The notes below the pieces were generated by a model that saw only the letters and a program-made list of their open reading frames with translations, did no database searches and was not told the origin of the DNA. Below, one piece after another: positions 6,678 through 7,378 of a stretch of DNA of 7,378 bases. The stretch is taken from contig CATAQZ010000207.1 of NCBI GenBank assembly GCA_949487015.1, positions 1-7,378 on the forward strand, read 5' to 3'. This DNA comes from Flavobacteriales bacterium UBA4585 (GTDB lineage Bacteria > Bacteroidota > Bacteroidia > Flavobacteriales > Schleiferiaceae). The position numbers and the translations under genes are program-made. Every line of letters starts with the position of its first letter. Positions within the stretch are counted from its first letter, which is position 1.

Positions 6678-6708
6678 GCTTTTCTTAACCGTGTAAAGAT
6701 TCAGTGAG

Positions 6709-6736
6709 CCCGCTTCCGTCAGGAAGCGGGTTTTTT
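6709..6736 (+). terminator. Rho-independent terminator after rpsT
   Basis: CCCGCTTCC (6709-6717) pairs perfectly with GGAAGCGGG (6722-6730) around a GTCA loop. Six T residues follow directly, then GTTTT. Its nine pairs, tetraloop and T-run make it a textbook terminator for the tRNA-Glu/rpsT unit. Confidence 0.93.
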
Positions 6737-6798
6737 GTTTTCTAAAGCACCGAACTACATCGTGTTTTCTTTTCGACTGCCTTACAAAGCATATTGAA

Positions 6799-6850
6799 CC
6801 GCCTCGGTATCATAAAGTGCAATTGTGCTTTATTCGTCGTCTGTAGGCGG
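6799..6850. repeat. Nested inverted repeat in the spacer between two terminators
   Basis: CCGCCT (6799-6804) and AGGCGG (6845-6850) are outer arms. Inside them the imperfect palindrome ATAAAGTGCAATTGTGCTTTAT (6812-6833, two wobble pairs in either RNA) forms a second stem. The surrounding spacer, from about 6741 to 6887, contains no credible coding frame and no promoter that I can see. It could be a structured RNA, a protein-binding palindrome or a decayed element. Confidence 0.4.
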
Positions 6851-6887
6851 CTTGTATTAAAAGAGGACGCCTGGCTGGGGTAGGGGC

Positions 6888-6918
6888 AAAAAAAAATCCC
6901 CGCCGGAGGCGGGGATTT
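6888..6918 (-). terminator. Rho-independent terminator of the acyl-CoA synthetase gene
   Basis: On the minus strand AAATCCCCGCC (6918-6908) pairs with GGCGGGGATTT (6904-6894) around a TCC loop. The 3' arm runs into nine consecutive T residues (6896-6888). It begins 22 bases after the TAA of the gene at 6941. The plus-strand side has only TTTAA after the stem, so it acts mainly leftwards. Confidence 0.92.
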
Positions 6919-6940
6919 AAAGTGGTATTCGATTCAGAAT

Positions 6941-7378
6941 TTATTCTGCGTACAAAGCTTCAATCTGCTCTTCGTACTTCGCAAGAATAGGCTTGCGCTT
7001 AACTTTAAATGTAGGGGTCAAACAACCGTTGTTAACAGTGAATTCGTCAGTGTCGATGATGATCTTCTTAACCTGCTCCCACTTTCCGAACCCTGCATTC
7101 GCACGCTCTACATCTTTCCAGACGCGATCACGCACCTGCTGGTTTTGCGCCATCTCTTCAATAGTAGTAAATTTGATGTCGTGGCGTGAGCACCATTCTT
7201 TGACGCCTGGCTCATTTAAGATACAGATTGCGGATGGGAATTTGCGCCCTGATCCTATGACCATACTCTGTTCAATCAAATGCGATGCCTTTAGTTCGTT
7301 CTCAATCAACTGTGGTGCTACATATTTACCTCCAGAGGTCTTGAACATTTCTTTCTTACGGTCTGTGATACGAATGAA
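6941..7378 (-). CDS. AMP-forming long-chain acyl-CoA synthetase, C-terminal 145 residues
   Basis: The frame enters from the right edge and ends at TAA 6941-6943; an internal Met at 7348 is not the start. The visible first residues, ITDRKKEMFKTSGGKYVAP at 4-22, are the hinge and A8 region of acyl-CoA synthetases of the FadD/FAA1 type (COG1022). Around this hinge the C-terminal domain rotates between the adenylation and thioester-forming steps. LTPTFKVKRK at 120-129 contains the region of the conserved C-terminal lysine used in adenylation. Family members are near 590 residues, so about three quarters lies outside the window. It would activate free fatty acids with ATP and CoA for breakdown or lipid synthesis, at the inner face of the cytoplasmic membrane. 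Chain-length preference cannot be judged from this part. Confidence 0.92.
   Translation of the reverse strand, partial: FIRITDRKKEMFKTSGGKYVAPQLIENELKASHLIEQSMVIGSGRKFPSAICILNEPGVKEWCSRHDIKFTTIEEMAQNQQVRDRVWKDVERANAGFGKWEQVKKIIIDTDEFTVNNGCLTPTFKVKRKPILAKYEEQIEALYAE

Overview
The window comes from a member of the Bacteroidota, most likely a flavobacterium-like lineage. The evidence is the archaeal/eukaryal-type prolyl-tRNA synthetase, the near absence of Shine-Dalgarno sequences, a TTG...TAnnTTTG promoter, an OmpP1/FadL-type outer membrane protein with the N-terminal sequence usual in this phylum, and a large secreted Asp-box (VPS10/sortilin-like) protein. The family calls come from reading the translated proteins; no database search was possible. 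Genus and species cannot be read from this window.

Left half, minus strand (1-4674): reading leftwards, three envelope genes follow one another. A lipoprotein of 338 residues with an aromatic/Gly/Asn-rich middle and a Ser/Arg-rich tail (4674-3658) overlaps by ATGA with an OmpP1/FadL-like outer membrane beta-barrel protein (3661-2264). After 75 bases comes a secreted beta-propeller protein with at least ten Asp-box repeats (from 2188), whose C-terminus lies beyond base 1. The first two genes are very probably one translationally coupled operon.

Centre, plus strand (4735-6210): proS is divergent from the lipoprotein gene, with only 60 bases between the two start codons. These bases must hold both promoters.

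Right part: a good Bacteroidota-type promoter (6261-6290) is followed by a tiny hairpin, tRNA-Glu(TTC) and, 22 bases later, rpsT (ribosomal protein S20). A strong rho-independent terminator closes this unit. The tRNA and rpsT have no visible promoter between them, so the tRNA appears to sit in the leader of the rpsT message. A 147-base spacer then holds a nested inverted repeat. A second strong terminator, facing left, ends an acyl-CoA synthetase (long-chain fatty-acid-CoA ligase type) that enters from the right edge on the minus strand.

Overall this is a mostly housekeeping region: translation genes (proS, tRNA-Glu, rpsT) next to cell-envelope genes. I see no mobile element, CRISPR array, phage or defence gene. 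The least explained items are the low-complexity lipoprotein coupled to the barrel protein, the tRNA-rpsT leader with its acceptor-like hairpin, and the inverted repeat between the two terminators.
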